A DNA stretch of 64,000 bases. It comes from Bacteroidales bacterium (GTDB lineage: Bacteria > Bacteroidota > Bacteroidia > Bacteroidales > VadinHA17). A program made the translations under genes and the position numbers. Below are positions 25,567 to 34,761 of this stretch, one piece after another. A model generated the notes under the pieces. That model worked only from the letters and a program-made list of their open reading frames with translations, had not been told where the DNA came from and did no database searches. The DNA is taken from positions 43,053 to 107,052 of the forward strand of contig JALHSP010000119.1 in assembly GCA_022865305.1 (NCBI GenBank), written 5' to 3'. The first letter of the stretch is position 1. Each line of letters opens with the position of its first letter.

Positions 25567-26586
25567 TTATTCTTTATTCCTTCTTTTCCCCTTTTCAAGT
25601 CTCCGTATCAGATAATAATTAATTACACCGATTATCGCCATCCCCAGAAGGAATATCGGATATGCAATCTTCCAGTTTGAAGGTCCTGTCATCATTGTCC
25701 ATTCCGACATGCCACCAATACTTGCAAGTAATGTAAGAGGCATAAAGATTGTTGCAATGAGTGTAAGCTGCCTTACAGAAGCATTTGTCTCATTCGATAC
25801 TTTTGTCATCAGGTTATTAAGAAGGGATGTATATAATTCCATTAGGCTGGTAACAATTTCACGGTATGTTTCCGTAAGTTCAAAGAATTTTGCAAGATGG
25901 TCATATATATCCCGGTAATGAAAAATTGCTTTTTCAGGAATAAAAGGACAATCCATCCTGCTGATCTTGACAAGTATCTCCCGTTCATGGAAAAGGCTCT
26001 TCCTGAGATTAACGAGGTATTTCCTTAACCTGATAAGCTCAGCTGGCTTAAACCCAGCCGGATTGTCAACTACTTCATCTTCAGATTCTTCGATTTCATC
26101 CTCGAGTGCTTCAAATGCCTGAAATTTCTGATCCACAACATAGTCAAGAACAACATGCGTCAGGAAGGCTGGCCCTCCTTTACCAAGAGCCGGATCGTTT
26201 TCTATTATTTTTTCAACATTTTTCAGCGGACTTCTGTTCTCTGAATTAATCCCGCTGACCGTTATAAGAAAATTTTTACCAACAAAAAAATCAACCTCAT
26301 CAATATATAATAGCTTGCCTGTGTAATTGTAAGCGTTGAAAAGAATAAATGTGTTATTCGGAAAATGTTCTATTTTAGGTACCTGGCTGGTGTCAAAACA
26401 GTCCTCGACTGATAATGGATGTATTCCCATTGTATCTACAAGGGAATAAAGTTCATCTTTCCCCGGTTTAAAATAATTCAGCCAGATGTAGCCTCCTTCA
26501 TGCAAAGCAGCAATAGCTTCTTCAGCTGTTTTAATACCATAAAACAATCCTGTCGAAGTAAAATGGTAAAATTTCGATTCAGACAT
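25567..26586 (-). CDS. corA: CorA-family divalent cation transporter with a GMS variant loop
   Basis: The 339-aa protein has the CorA layout: a long cytoplasmic alpha/beta and coiled-coil N-terminus (SVEDCFDTSQVPKIEHFPN; a DEIEESEDEVVDNP acidic stretch) and two C-terminal membrane helices. The signature before the pore loop is LASIGGMSEWTMM, whereas canonical CorA has YGMN; Ser replaces Asn of the GMN selectivity motif. The GMN Asn is important for magnesium binding, so selectivity may differ or the protein may be a CorA-like efflux branch (ZntB also departs from GMN). The C-terminus is basic (KGKRRNKE). Convergent with the PAP2-like gene, 14 bp apart. Confidence 0.87.
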   Translation of the reverse strand: MSESKFYHFTSTGLFYGIKTAEEAIAALHEGGYIWLNYFKPGKDELYSLVDTMGIHPLSVEDCFDTSQVPKIEHFPNNTFILFNAYNYTGKLLYIDEVDFFVGKNFLITVSGINSENRSPLKNVEKIIENDPALGKGGPAFLTHVVLDYVVDQKFQAFEALEDEIEESEDEVVDNPAGFKPAELIRLRKYLVNLRKSLFHEREILVKISRMDCPFIPEKAIFHYRDIYDHLAKFFELTETYREIVTSLMELYTSLLNNLMTKVSNETNASVRQLTLIATIFMPLTLLASIGGMSEWTMMTGPSNWKIAYPIFLLGMAIIGVINYYLIRRLEKGKRRNKE

Positions 26587-26804
26587 ATTCCTGGTCTTTG
26601 AAAGGTAAATTGAATAATGTTTAAACCGGAAACCAAATTACTATAAAAAGTTGGAAGTGCCTAAAATTTAAACAACTCTAAGCACTCCAGGCACTAATTT
26701 TGTTCCTCCCGTCCGGATAGTCATAATTTAATTTGATTTCATCAGATAAATTATTGACCTTCGTGATCTGATTTTATAAACAGGCAGTGGTAATTATAGC
26801 TGTT

Positions 26805-27698
26805 ATGGAACCTTCGGAGGTAAAAAAATCTCTTTTCATACTTAATCCTAACGCAGGGTTTATCCCTGTTAAGCTCATCCTATCCAAAGAAGTGCAGCGT
26901 CGCAGAAACGAATTATCATATTTCAAGTCTTTAAGCATCGACGATTCGGGTTCTCATATTAAGCAATCCTTTGACAAATATGATGTTTTTGTAGCCGCAG
27001 GAGGAGATGGCACGGTCCGGAGTGTGGCATCAGAACTTGTTGACAGCAGGAAAATCCTGGGAGTCCTGCCTATGGGTTCAGGAAATGGTTTTGCAAAAGA
27101 ACTCGGATTCAGACCCAATATTCGGTCACTCCTGAAAGATATAAAAAGGGCGAAAACCCTTAATGTGGATGTAATCGAAATTAATGACCTGTTATGCCTT
27201 AATGTGGCGGGAATTGGCCTTGATAGCTTCGTCGCCCATTCATTTGACAGGCTTAAGACACGTGGATTCTGGTCATATGCACTGGTTACATTAAAAAACG
27301 TAATAAATCTTCGACCAGTTCATATTACGATTAAAATTTACGGAGAGGAGACTATTTCTGAGGATCTCTTTGTCTTTTCGATTGCAAACACAAGGCAGTT
27401 CGGCAACAATGCATTCATTGCACCTGATGCCAAGCCGAATGACGGGATCATTGATCTCGTACTGATTAAACCTTTCCCGAAGATCCTTGTCCCTGTTTTT
27501 ATCTACAGACTTTTCAGGGGAACACTGAATAAATCCAAATATGTAAAGTACATTAAAACAGATAAGCCTTTTATCATCCGGACTGATGAAACAAGATTCC
27601 ATATTGACGGCGAACCTGTTGAAATATCGGGAGATGTGACTGTCCGTATTAGGCGTGATGCCCTGACAGTGCTGAAAACGAAGCATAATAAATTGTAG
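26805..27698 (+). CDS. Diacylglycerol kinase-like lipid kinase (YegS/LCB5 type)
   Basis: FILNPNAG opens the DAGK catalytic domain. AAGGDGTVRSVASEL is the glycine-rich nucleotide site, LGVLPMGSGNGFAKELG the second conserved block, and ANTRQFGNNAFIAPDAKPNDGIIDLVLI the C-terminal subdomain. Enzymes of this type phosphorylate diacylglycerol or sphingoid bases; sphingolipids are made by many Bacteroidota, so either substrate is possible. ATG 26805 (MEPSEV) is chosen over the GTG at 26787. It is a single-gene unit. Confidence 0.9.
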   Translation: MEPSEVKKSLFILNPNAGFIPVKLILSKEVQRRRNELSYFKSLSIDDSGSHIKQSFDKYDVFVAAGGDGTVRSVASELVDSRKILGVLPMGSGNGFAKELGFRPNIRSLLKDIKRAKTLNVDVIEINDLLCLNVAGIGLDSFVAHSFDRLKTRGFWSYALVTLKNVINLRPVHITIKIYGEETISEDLFVFSIANTRQFGNNAFIAPDAKPNDGIIDLVLIKPFPKILVPVFIYRLFRGTLNKSKYVKYIKTDKPFIIRTDETRFHIDGEPVEISGDVTVRIRRDALTVLKTKHNKL

Positions 27699-27731
27699 TC
27701 GAATTCCTCCTTCCCCTAAATACCTGACTAA

Positions 27732-27739
27732 TATTTTTG
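27732..27739 (+). promoter_or_regulatory. -7 box for the YncE/phosphoesterase gene
   Basis: TATTTTTG matches TAnnTTTG, 21 bp before the ATG at 27761. A second near-match (TACTTTG) follows at 27741. Confidence 0.4.
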
Positions 27740-27760
27740 CTACTTTGCATTAGAATATAA

Positions 27761-30208
27761 ATGCATCTTTCTATGAAACCAACCCCGATAATCAAAGGCA
27801 TTCCTGCACTGACCACAATAATCCTTCTATCCCTGACTGCTCTTCTTCAGGCCCAGACACTGAATGAGATAGAGTCCCGCCGTGTCTCTCTGCCTAACGG
27901 TTGGCACCTGACACCAGTGGGGAAAATATTACCTCTTGGTGATCTGCCACTGAATATTGCAGTTTCACCTTCTGAAAAGCTGGCAGCAATAACAAACAAC
28001 GGTCAAAGCATTCAGACCATTCAGCTTGTTGATATTAAGCGCGGTATAATTACCGATTCGGTAATTATAGGCAAATCATGGCTTGGATTAACCTTTTCTG
28101 ACAATGGTAAACACCTGTACGCATCCGGCGGAAATGATAACATTATTATAAGGTATGCTATAAGGAAAAAACATTTATCAAATGTTGATACAATCAGGAT
28201 AGGAAAACCCTGGCCTGAAAAGATATCTGTAGCAGGACTTGCACTTGATGAACCAAAAAACCGGTTGTATGCCGTTACAAAGGAAAACAACTCTCTTTAT
28301 GTTATTGATATTCTGTCTAAAACAGTTGTTTCGAAACATCCCCTGGGTGGCGAGGGATATACCTGTATCCTGTCACCTGACCATAAAATACTTTATTCTT
28401 CATGCTGGGGTTGTGATAAGATTGTTGTTTTTGATACCGATCAGCAAAAAATAACCGGTTCTGTACCTGTTGGTGATAATCCCAATGATTTATGCATTAC
28501 CTCTAATGGGCAGTATCTTTTTGTGGCCAATGCCAACGATAACAATGTATCTGTAATAGATACTCGTCAGATGAAGGTTATCGAAACACTCAACACTGCA
28601 CTCTATCCGGATGCCCCAAGCGGCTCCACCACAAATAGTGTGGCTTTAAGCAAAGATGAAAAATTGCTGTTTATAGCAAATGCCGATAATAACTGTCTTG
28701 CGGTATTTGATGTAAGTGTCCCGGGGTCAAGTAAAAGCAAAGGATTCATACCGACAGCCTGGTATCCCTCCTGTGTAAGAATTGCAAAAAACAAAATACT
28801 GGTTAGCAATGGCAAAGGGATGTCATCTCTGGCAAATCCGTACGGCCCGAATCCCAACAGAAGAGGCTCAGAGGTGGTCTACCAGCAAGGAGGCAGGGAA
28901 CAAAAAATACAAGTACAGTACATTGGCGGCCTCTTCAGGGGAACTCTGGGAATTATAAATATTCCCGATGAGAATCAAATGGGGATTTTTTCAGAGGCTG
29001 TTTATAATAACACCCCATATATCAAAAACAAAGAGATGACATCTGAAGGAGCTGCAGGAAATCCGATTCCGCAGAAAATAGGCGATCCCTCTCCCATTAA
29101 GCATATTTTCTACATCATAAAAGAAAACCGTACATACGACCAGGTACTTGGAGATATACCCGAGGGCAACGGTGATCCAAACCTTGTCCTTTTCGGAGAA
29201 AAAATAACTCCTAATCAGCATGCACTTGCCCGTGAATTTGTTCTGCTTGATAATTTCTATGTTAACGGAGAGGTTAGTGCAGATGGTCATAACTGGACCA
29301 TGGGTGCCTATGCCACTGATTACCTTGAAAAAAACTGGCCTACCAGCTATGGAGGAAGAGGCGGATCATATCCCGGTGAAGGACAAAGGGAAATAGCTAA
29401 TAATAAAAACGGTTTCCTGTGGGATTTTTGCCAGCGCAAAGGTGTCAGTTATCGGACATATGGTGAATTTGTCGGCGATGATGGGCCAAGTATCCCGGTT
29501 TTAAAAGGTCATTACTGTACATATTTCACTCCTTGGGACCAGTCTGTAATGGATACGGTCCGGTTTCACCAGTGGAAGCGCGATTTTGATTCCCTCCTGG
29601 CAATTAATGCAGTTCCTCAGCTGAATACAATCCGGTTCATCAATGACCACACCGAAGGATTAAGTCTTGGAAAGCCGACACCTTTTGCCCATGTTGCCGA
29701 TAATGACCTTGCGGTCGGCATGTTTGTGGATTACCTGAGCCACACTCCGGTCTGGAAAAACAGTCTGGTAATAATAGTTGAGGATGATGCCCAGAATGGC
29801 CCTGATCATGTTGATGCTCATCGCAGCACTGCATATCTTGCCGGCGGATATGTAAAACAGGGTTTCGTTGATCATACTGCTTATACAACAACATCCCTTT
29901 TACGCACTATAGAGCTGACACTTGGTCTGCCACCAATGAGCCAGTACGATGCTTCTGCCACATCTTTATGGAGATGCTTTAATAATACCCCTGATCATCC
30001 TTCTTTCAGGTGCAGGCCTAACATGGTCCGTCTTGATGAAAGAAACCTGGCTCAGAATAAGTGGCAGCAGATGAGTGAAACTTTTGATTTCAGCCTTGAA
30101 GACAGGGTAAACGATGCAGCGTTCAATGAGGTGATATGGAAAGCTGTTAAAGGTCTCGATTCTCCCTGTCCGCCGGCAGTACGGGCTGCTTTCCTGATGA
30201 CAGAGTAA
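27761..30208 (+). CDS. YncE-like beta-propeller fused to an alkaline-phosphatase-superfamily phosphoesterase
   Basis: 815 aa, exported (hydrophobic LTTIILLSLTALLQAQ). Residues about 50-370 are a YncE-type beta-propeller with repeated blades (for example DNPNDLCITSNGQYLFVANANDNNVSVIDT). From about residue 440 comes a phosphoesterase/arylsulfatase-like domain: HIFYIIKENRTYDQVLGD, a metal-site region (VSADGHNWTMGAY), and late VIIVEDDAQNGPDHVDAHRSTAYLA. This two-domain protein is widespread in Bacteroidota. The substrate is not established; phosphate ester or phospholipase C-like activity is inferred from the superfamily. Single-gene unit. Confidence 0.87.
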   Translation: MHLSMKPTPIIKGIPALTTIILLSLTALLQAQTLNEIESRRVSLPNGWHLTPVGKILPLGDLPLNIAVSPSEKLAAITNNGQSIQTIQLVDIKRGIITDSVIIGKSWLGLTFSDNGKHLYASGGNDNIIIRYAIRKKHLSNVDTIRIGKPWPEKISVAGLALDEPKNRLYAVTKENNSLYVIDILSKTVVSKHPLGGEGYTCILSPDHKILYSSCWGCDKIVVFDTDQQKITGSVPVGDNPNDLCITSNGQYLFVANANDNNVSVIDTRQMKVIETLNTALYPDAPSGSTTNSVALSKDEKLLFIANADNNCLAVFDVSVPGSSKSKGFIPTAWYPSCVRIAKNKILVSNGKGMSSLANPYGPNPNRRGSEVVYQQGGREQKIQVQYIGGLFRGTLGIINIPDENQMGIFSEAVYNNTPYIKNKEMTSEGAAGNPIPQKIGDPSPIKHIFYIIKENRTYDQVLGDIPEGNGDPNLVLFGEKITPNQHALAREFVLLDNFYVNGEVSADGHNWTMGAYATDYLEKNWPTSYGGRGGSYPGEGQREIANNKNGFLWDFCQRKGVSYRTYGEFVGDDGPSIPVLKGHYCTYFTPWDQSVMDTVRFHQWKRDFDSLLAINAVPQLNTIRFINDHTEGLSLGKPTPFAHVADNDLAVGMFVDYLSHTPVWKNSLVIIVEDDAQNGPDHVDAHRSTAYLAGGYVKQGFVDHTAYTTTSLLRTIELTLGLPPMSQYDASATSLWRCFNNTPDHPSFRCRPNMVRLDERNLAQNKWQQMSETFDFSLEDRVNDAAFNEVIWKAVKGLDSPCPPAVRAAFLMTE

Positions 30209-30220
30209 GAAGAAGATTGA

Positions 30221-30255
30221 CCCCCCCATCAGGGGGGAAGCCGAAGGCAGGGGGG
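30221..30255. repeat. C/G-run palindrome
   Basis: CCCCCC-CATCA-GGGGGG followed by AAGCCGAAGGCAGGGGGGC. Related in design to elements at 9674 and 44457. It sits 12 bp after the phosphoesterase stop and may terminate it, although there is no T-run. Confidence 0.55.
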
Positions 30256-30320
30256 CATCTTCCCTATGGCTGGTGTGGATTTGGCTTCGCCGAGCTCGCG
30301 GAGTATTATCTCTCTTGACC

Positions 30321-30346
30321 GCTGGCGCGGATTTGCAATCCGTGCC
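30321..30346. repeat. Partial copy of the cloverleaf repeat
   Basis: Identical over 26 nt to 13405-13430 (outer-stem arm plus first inner hairpin); the second hairpin and closing arm are missing. Confidence 0.7.
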
Positions 30347-30579
30347 CCCGCTCGGTTGTAATCAATATATTTTATATTTATTTCTCCTTATCCCCTACGG
30401 GGAATTTAATAATTATGGTTGTCATTATTCTACAATACCTGAACCGCTACGGGGTAACGCATGGTTTTGAATTTCCTTTGCCCGTAGGGCATATGGTAAT
30501 GTAGTAAATAGATTTATAATTCGTTTTCAATACCTCGTAGAGGTTATGGAGACGGTGGATTGACATTTTATTTAAGAAT

Positions 30580-30610
30580 AAAAAAGGTACGGAGATTTGA
30601 TCCGTACCTT
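30580..30610 (-). terminator. Terminator for the BlaI/M56 operon
   Basis: A perfect 10-bp stem AAGGTACGGA / TCCGTACCTT with a 7-nt loop. On the bottom strand it is followed by a T-run (top-strand AAAAA at 30581-30585). It lies about 60 bp past the end of the M56 gene. Confidence 0.8.
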
Positions 30611-30668
30611 AAATATTACCAACAAAAAGTGTAAGTGTATGAACTTTTTACCTTACATATATATATGA

Positions 30669-33065
30669 TTATTTGGGTAGTTCTGCTGGAGTAAGATTAA
30701 AATTTATTGGTACCATGTACCAGACATTAACAGCTTTGCCACCTTGCTTCCCGGGTTTGAATCCGGATAACAAGCTGACTACTCTTATTGCCTCAGCATC
30801 AAGCAGAGGGTGAACTCCTTTAAGCACCGAAATTGCTTCTGCACGACCTTCGGTACTGATGACAAATCTGACAATAACTCTTCCTTCAATCTTTTCTGCT
30901 TTAGCTTCTTCGGGGTATTTAGTGTTGTTTTTAATGAAATTTAGTAGTTCAGCATCTCCTCCGGGATACAAAGGCATTTCCTCAACTACAACAAAAGGTG
31001 CTTCATTTATTATCTGGTCCGGTAACTTGAACTTCAAAGTGACACCTGTTGTAAATGATTCATCCACATTCGGATTCTTTGGTGGTTCCCAATTCGGTGC
31101 AGATTTAACAACTCTGATAACTTCATCACTCAGTATCGGATTAACAGGAATGGCAGATACAATATTGCTTAGAGTACCATTTAATTCAACTGTAAAATTT
31201 ACCGAAACCCATCCTTCAAGTTGTTTTGTTTTAGCTTCTTCCGGGTATTTGACCTGGCTGGCAATCCAGTCGTTAAAACTACTAAACCGCTGGTTCTGAA
31301 AAGTCGGATAATCTTCAGGCGCTAACCTTGGAAATGGAGGCTTGAGACCCATTTCAAGAGCTTTTTTTCTGGTAATTATTTCATATACACCATTAGCACC
31401 CTTCTCTCCATACTTGTCTGTAGCTTCCTTTCCGTAAATCGCTTTACCTATTCCCATATTATAACCAAGCTCTTTTCTGACTTCATTAGGACTCTTATCC
31501 GTTATAACTCCATCTATCACAACAATCGGATTGGGTCTTTGAACTGCAGCAGCATTAGGTCCCGCAGGTGCCTTATATTCCGGATCCCTTTCCAATTTTA
31601 CAGTCATTTCTTTATTGAAATCAGCTTTGAGCGTCAACAGTTTATAACCTCTGCAAAAGAAAAGAAGAGAAGCGTCTGGTTGAATATTGTTAATCGCAAA
31701 TCGTCCATCTGAACCAGTGGTGGCTCCAAAAACATTACCCATAGTCCCTGTACTTGTTATATTGGCTCCCTCCAATGGTGTTCCGTCTTCCTTTAAAACG
31801 ATGCCCCGGACTCCTTTTTGAATTGGACCAGGAACCTGATCAATAGTTTTGGTATCCTCTGTTGGTGGCGTTGCTGCTTTCTCGCGGACTTCCACAACAA
31901 AAAAGTCCTTTTTCTTTGTTGTAATTTCAATAACACCATCTTTCCCTTTTTCGCCATACTTTTCAGTCGCTCTGCTATCTTTTAAAACACTTATTGAGGC
32001 GATTATTGAAGGATCAATTCCTTCAACTCCTTCCGTCCTGATCACACCGTCAACAACAACAAGGGGTTTCGCTTGTGACCCGTCGCTGTTTCTGATTCTT
32101 ACAGCACTTTGTTCCTGAGAATCCGTATTTTCAGCCAAAACAGTGGTCTCAGCCTGGTTAATGTTCATAGCATTATCAGAAAGTGCAGTATAATGATATT
32201 CAGGTGTTGCAAATGCATAAAATACAATTGCAAAAACAGGAAGAGCAAAGAGAACCTTCAGCTTCCTGTAGGGCGAAGTGATTATATTTTTCATCATTTC
32301 AAATCTTTTTTTGTTAAGTGAATAATTGAATGAATTGGAGAGACTAATGACCTGAGAGCTGAAAAGCTGGTTTACAAGAGCAGCTTTGTAATTTGCCGGA
32401 TTCGATGAATGCTGCAGCGCCGCCTCATCGGCAAGATATTCGTGGTTCAGTCTTATAAAACCCGTATAAATCCATGCAAACGGATTTACCCATTGGAACA
32501 GACGAAGCAGCTCAACAACAAGAAGATCGAACCAGTGTTTTTGCCGAACGTGCACCATTTCGTGGTTCATAATCTCTTCCACCTCATTCTCATTTACTGA
32601 AGGATCGATGAAAATATAATTAAAAAAAGAGAATGCAGCAGGGAATCCTGAAGCTCTTACAAGCTTCGCAGGTCCCCTTTTATTGATTATTGATCTCCTT
32701 ATTGTTTTATATAATGAACCTAAATGTTTAATAACCGCGAATGCAAGTACAAGCACTCCTGATAAGTACAGGAAAAACAAAATATTTTTATAGTCGAATG
32801 TTCTTATAGAATCTGCTTGTTCAACAGAAGAGCTTACCGTATTTACCTCCGGGGTTAGACCAGCGGTGATATCAGCCGTCGGTACCTCAACCTGGTAGTG
32901 TATTGAAATAAGGGGGAAAAAAATTGACGCAAGCAGACCCGAAATCATGTATATTCTCTTCAGCATAAAAAACCGTTCATTCCTCAGGAACAAAAGATAG
33001 ACAAGTGAAAATCCCGTAAGCCAGACCACCGACTTTAACAGGTATAAAGCAAATGCTTCCATCAT
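30669..33065 (-). CDS. BlaR1-like M56 peptidase with plug-like and TonB C-terminal domains
   Basis: 798 aa. The N-terminal third is a membrane-embedded M56 domain: helices at about 5-25, 38-56 and 92-112, zinc motif NHEMVHVRQKHW (HExxH, residue about 168), and a further helix near residue 270. The rest is periplasmic: two TonB-plug-like segments (VVVDGVIRTEGV; VVIDGVITDKSP, each ending in YGEKG..GV.EI.T), a carboxypeptidase-regulatory-like domain (VRGIVLKEDGTPLEGANITSTG), and two TonB C-terminal domains (YPEEAKTKQLEGWVSVNF; YPEEAKAEKIEGRVIVRF). It overlaps the BlaI-like gene by 4 nt. In BlaR1 systems the peptidase relieves BlaI repression; here the signal and substrate are unknown. Confidence 0.88.
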   Translation of the reverse strand: MMEAFALYLLKSVVWLTGFSLVYLLFLRNERFFMLKRIYMISGLLASIFFPLISIHYQVEVPTADITAGLTPEVNTVSSSVEQADSIRTFDYKNILFFLYLSGVLVLAFAVIKHLGSLYKTIRRSIINKRGPAKLVRASGFPAAFSFFNYIFIDPSVNENEVEEIMNHEMVHVRQKHWFDLLVVELLRLFQWVNPFAWIYTGFIRLNHEYLADEAALQHSSNPANYKAALVNQLFSSQVISLSNSFNYSLNKKRFEMMKNIITSPYRKLKVLFALPVFAIVFYAFATPEYHYTALSDNAMNINQAETTVLAENTDSQEQSAVRIRNSDGSQAKPLVVVDGVIRTEGVEGIDPSIIASISVLKDSRATEKYGEKGKDGVIEITTKKKDFFVVEVREKAATPPTEDTKTIDQVPGPIQKGVRGIVLKEDGTPLEGANITSTGTMGNVFGATTGSDGRFAINNIQPDASLLFFCRGYKLLTLKADFNKEMTVKLERDPEYKAPAGPNAAAVQRPNPIVVIDGVITDKSPNEVRKELGYNMGIGKAIYGKEATDKYGEKGANGVYEIITRKKALEMGLKPPFPRLAPEDYPTFQNQRFSSFNDWIASQVKYPEEAKTKQLEGWVSVNFTVELNGTLSNIVSAIPVNPILSDEVIRVVKSAPNWEPPKNPNVDESFTTGVTLKFKLPDQIINEAPFVVVEEMPLYPGGDAELLNFIKNNTKYPEEAKAEKIEGRVIVRFVISTEGRAEAISVLKGVHPLLDAEAIRVVSLLSGFKPGKQGGKAVNVWYMVPINFNLTPAELPK

Positions 33066-33439
33066 TTTCTTTTTTTACTTTTCTTAAGCTCTTTTCTTGT
33101 ATCATCGAGAAGCTTGTCAAGCTCCCTGATTGAGAGATCTTTTTCCAGTGCAAAAAATGATGCCATTGCCGGAAATGAGTTGTTGAAATAAGTTTCAATA
33201 ATTCCGAAAAGCTGGCTCCTGGAATATTCTTTTTTCGATACCAGCGGACGATAAAGATACACATTACCGTATGCTTTGTGTCCCACAAATCCTTTTTTTT
33301 CCAGAATTCTTACTACTGTAGATACAGTGTTCCGTGCAGGTTTCGGATCTTTGAACTGGTCGCGGATATCTTTAACTATTCCCTCTCCCAGCTTCCACAT
33401 GATCTGCATCACCTGTTCTTCTGCTTTTGTAAGCTGCAT
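33062..33439 (-). CDS. BlaI/MecI-family transcriptional repressor
   Basis: A winged-helix regulator of 125 aa from ATG 33439 (MQLTKAEEQVMQIMWKLGEG, the family N-terminus); the ORF track's earlier start adds 22 unrelated residues. NTVSTVVRILEKKGFVGHKAYGNVYLYRPLVSKKEYSR is the recognition helix and wing, and the C-terminal dimerisation part ends in a lysine-rich tail. The family represses its own operon until the M56 partner triggers its cleavage. ATGA overlap with the M56 gene implies coupled translation. Confidence 0.9.
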   Translation of the reverse strand: MQLTKAEEQVMQIMWKLGEGIVKDIRDQFKDPKPARNTVSTVVRILEKKGFVGHKAYGNVYLYRPLVSKKEYSRSQLFGIIETYFNNSFPAMASFFALEKDLSIRELDKLLDDTRKELKKSKKRK

Positions 33440-33522
33440 AATATTTAACTTTAAGTTTAAAGAGGCTTGGTACCAGGTTTCAGGTTTCAGGCTTTTTAAC
33501 TCCACATACCAAAGACCTTAAA

Positions 33523-33554
33523 CCTTGTACCTTGTACCTTGTACCTTGTACCTT
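33523..33554. repeat. 7-bp tandem repeat (CCTTGTA x4 plus partial)
   Basis: Four perfect copies of CCTTGTA run from 33523 to 33550, then CCTT. It lies between the BlaI-like start and its promoter box, so it would be in the 5' leader of that mRNA. Copy number could vary by slippage. Confidence 0.75.
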
Positions 33555-33573
33555 TTTTATCAATCCTTCAATA

Positions 33574-33605
33574 CAAATGTACAACTATTTTATTAGTCAT
33601 GCAAA
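33574..33605 (-). promoter_or_regulatory. Promoter of the BlaI/M56 operon
   Basis: On the bottom strand, TTTG (top-strand CAAA 33602-33605) is followed after 20 bp by TACATTTG (top-strand CAAATGTA 33574-33581), a full match to TTTG-N19/20-TAnnTTTG. The resulting leader of about 130 nt contains the 7-bp tandem repeats. Confidence 0.6.
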
Positions 33606-33623
33606 TTATTTTATATGTAATTG

Positions 33624-33637
33624 ACTATATTTATAGT
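33624..33637. promoter_or_regulatory. Palindrome upstream of the BlaI/M56 promoter, possible operator
   Basis: ACTATATTTATAGT has perfect 6-bp arms (ACTATA/TATAGT) and lies just upstream of the -33 box. A dimeric regulator such as the BlaI-like protein could bind here; this is inference from position and symmetry only. Confidence 0.3.
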
Positions 33638-33846
33638 TATTTCTCATGATAAGCAGGTTTTATGGACATTATAGGGGGGTTAATTCACTGTGCAACTCAG
33701 TGCCTCCTATGCGACCCTCAGTGTAAGTTTTTCTTCTATCTCTATCTCATTCTTTAAATGCCACTTCCAGTATGTTTGTATAAAAACAAATTAGATCATA
33801 AGGGATTTTTTACTAATTTGCATTAGGATTTTTAAAACATCATACC

Positions 33847-34584
33847 ATGAAAAAACATATTATTTTATTGTTAACCTGTGCAGTCATAATGCTTGTATCG
33901 TCTTCCTTATCCGCTCAGAAGGTCAATAAGCTAACCGGGAAAGAGAAAAAAGCTGGCTGGGTTTTATTGTTCAACGGTAATGATTTTACCGGCTGGCGGC
34001 AATGTAACGGAACCGAAATGCCCAAAAACTGGATCATTGAGGATAATGCAATGAAGGTTTTTACCGGTGAAGGACGAAAACCTGGTCAGGGTGCAAACGG
34101 GGATATAATTTATGCCACTAAGAAATTCAGGAATTTTGAATTGTCCATCGACTGGAAAGTGTCAGAAATGGGCAACTCCGGTATTTTCTTTAATGTGCGT
34201 GAAGTTCCAAAACAGGCTATTTATTATGCCGCCCCTGAGGTACAGGTTCTGGACAATGTTAAAGCTACCGATAATAAAATTGCCAGTCATCTTGCAGGGT
34301 CACTTTACGACATGTTAGCAGCAGATCCGAAAACAGTTAACCCTGCCGGGGAGTGGAATAATATCGTAATTAAGATGAAAGATGGCAAGGTTACCCATAC
34401 TCAAAATGGTGTTCTGGTTGTTGAGTATGAGCTGTGGACACCCAAATGGGATGAAATGGTCGCAAACAGTAAATTCAAGACTTTTCCCGGTTTCATAGAA
34501 GGTATAGCCAAAGAAGGTTATATCGGTCTTCAGGACCATGGTTATGCGATCTGGTTCAGGAACATTAAAATCAGGGAATTGTAA
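33847..34584 (+). CDS. Exported DUF1080 (3-keto-disaccharide hydrolase family) protein
   Basis: A signal peptide (LLLTCAVIMLVSSSLSAQ) is followed by one DUF1080 jelly-roll domain: GWVLLFNGNDFTGWRQCNG at the start, FELSIDWKVSEMGNSGIFF in the middle, and GYIGLQDHGYAIWFRNIKIREL at the end. These are the conserved strands of the concanavalin-like fold. Members act on or bind modified sugars; some hydrolyse 3-keto-glycosides. The 245-aa length is normal for a single-domain member. Single-gene unit in front of the small lipoprotein. Confidence 0.88.
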   Translation: MKKHIILLLTCAVIMLVSSSLSAQKVNKLTGKEKKAGWVLLFNGNDFTGWRQCNGTEMPKNWIIEDNAMKVFTGEGRKPGQGANGDIIYATKKFRNFELSIDWKVSEMGNSGIFFNVREVPKQAIYYAAPEVQVLDNVKATDNKIASHLAGSLYDMLAADPKTVNPAGEWNNIVIKMKDGKVTHTQNGVLVVEYELWTPKWDEMVANSKFKTFPGFIEGIAKEGYIGLQDHGYAIWFRNIKIREL

Positions 34585-34761
34585 GCGTTTGATGTTAAGT
34601 GTTTAGTGTTTAACGTTAAGTGTTTTTACATCAACGCATATCTGAATCCATTGAGGGATACGTTTATTAAAATCATTAATCTCCTTGTGATTTAAGCAAA
34701 TAAGGATTAAATTTGATAATCATTAATAAATCATATAATTTACTAACTAAAACCAGAAAAC

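Larger units (their letters stand above)
30209..30579. other. Intergenic repeat-rich region
   Basis: About 370 bp without coding sequence. It holds a C/G-run palindrome (30221-30255), an exact 26-nt partial copy of the cloverleaf repeat (30321-30346), and short AT-rich blocks punctuated by CCCCTACGGGG (30393-30403), CGCTACGGGG and CCCGTAGGG, which look like another decayed repeat family. Confidence 0.6.

Noticed and set aside
33523-33554. CRISPR-like repeats
   Set aside because: Seven-base units in direct tandem without spacers; it is a microsatellite. No CRISPR array or cas gene is seen in the window.
33572-33581. TACAAATGTA as a BlaI operator (TACA/TGTA half-sites)
   Set aside because: The same 10-mer occurs at 3093-3102 before the UDP-glucuronate decarboxylase gene, and in both places it contains the -7 box TACATTFG-type core on the bottom strand (TACATTTG); it is better explained as promoter.
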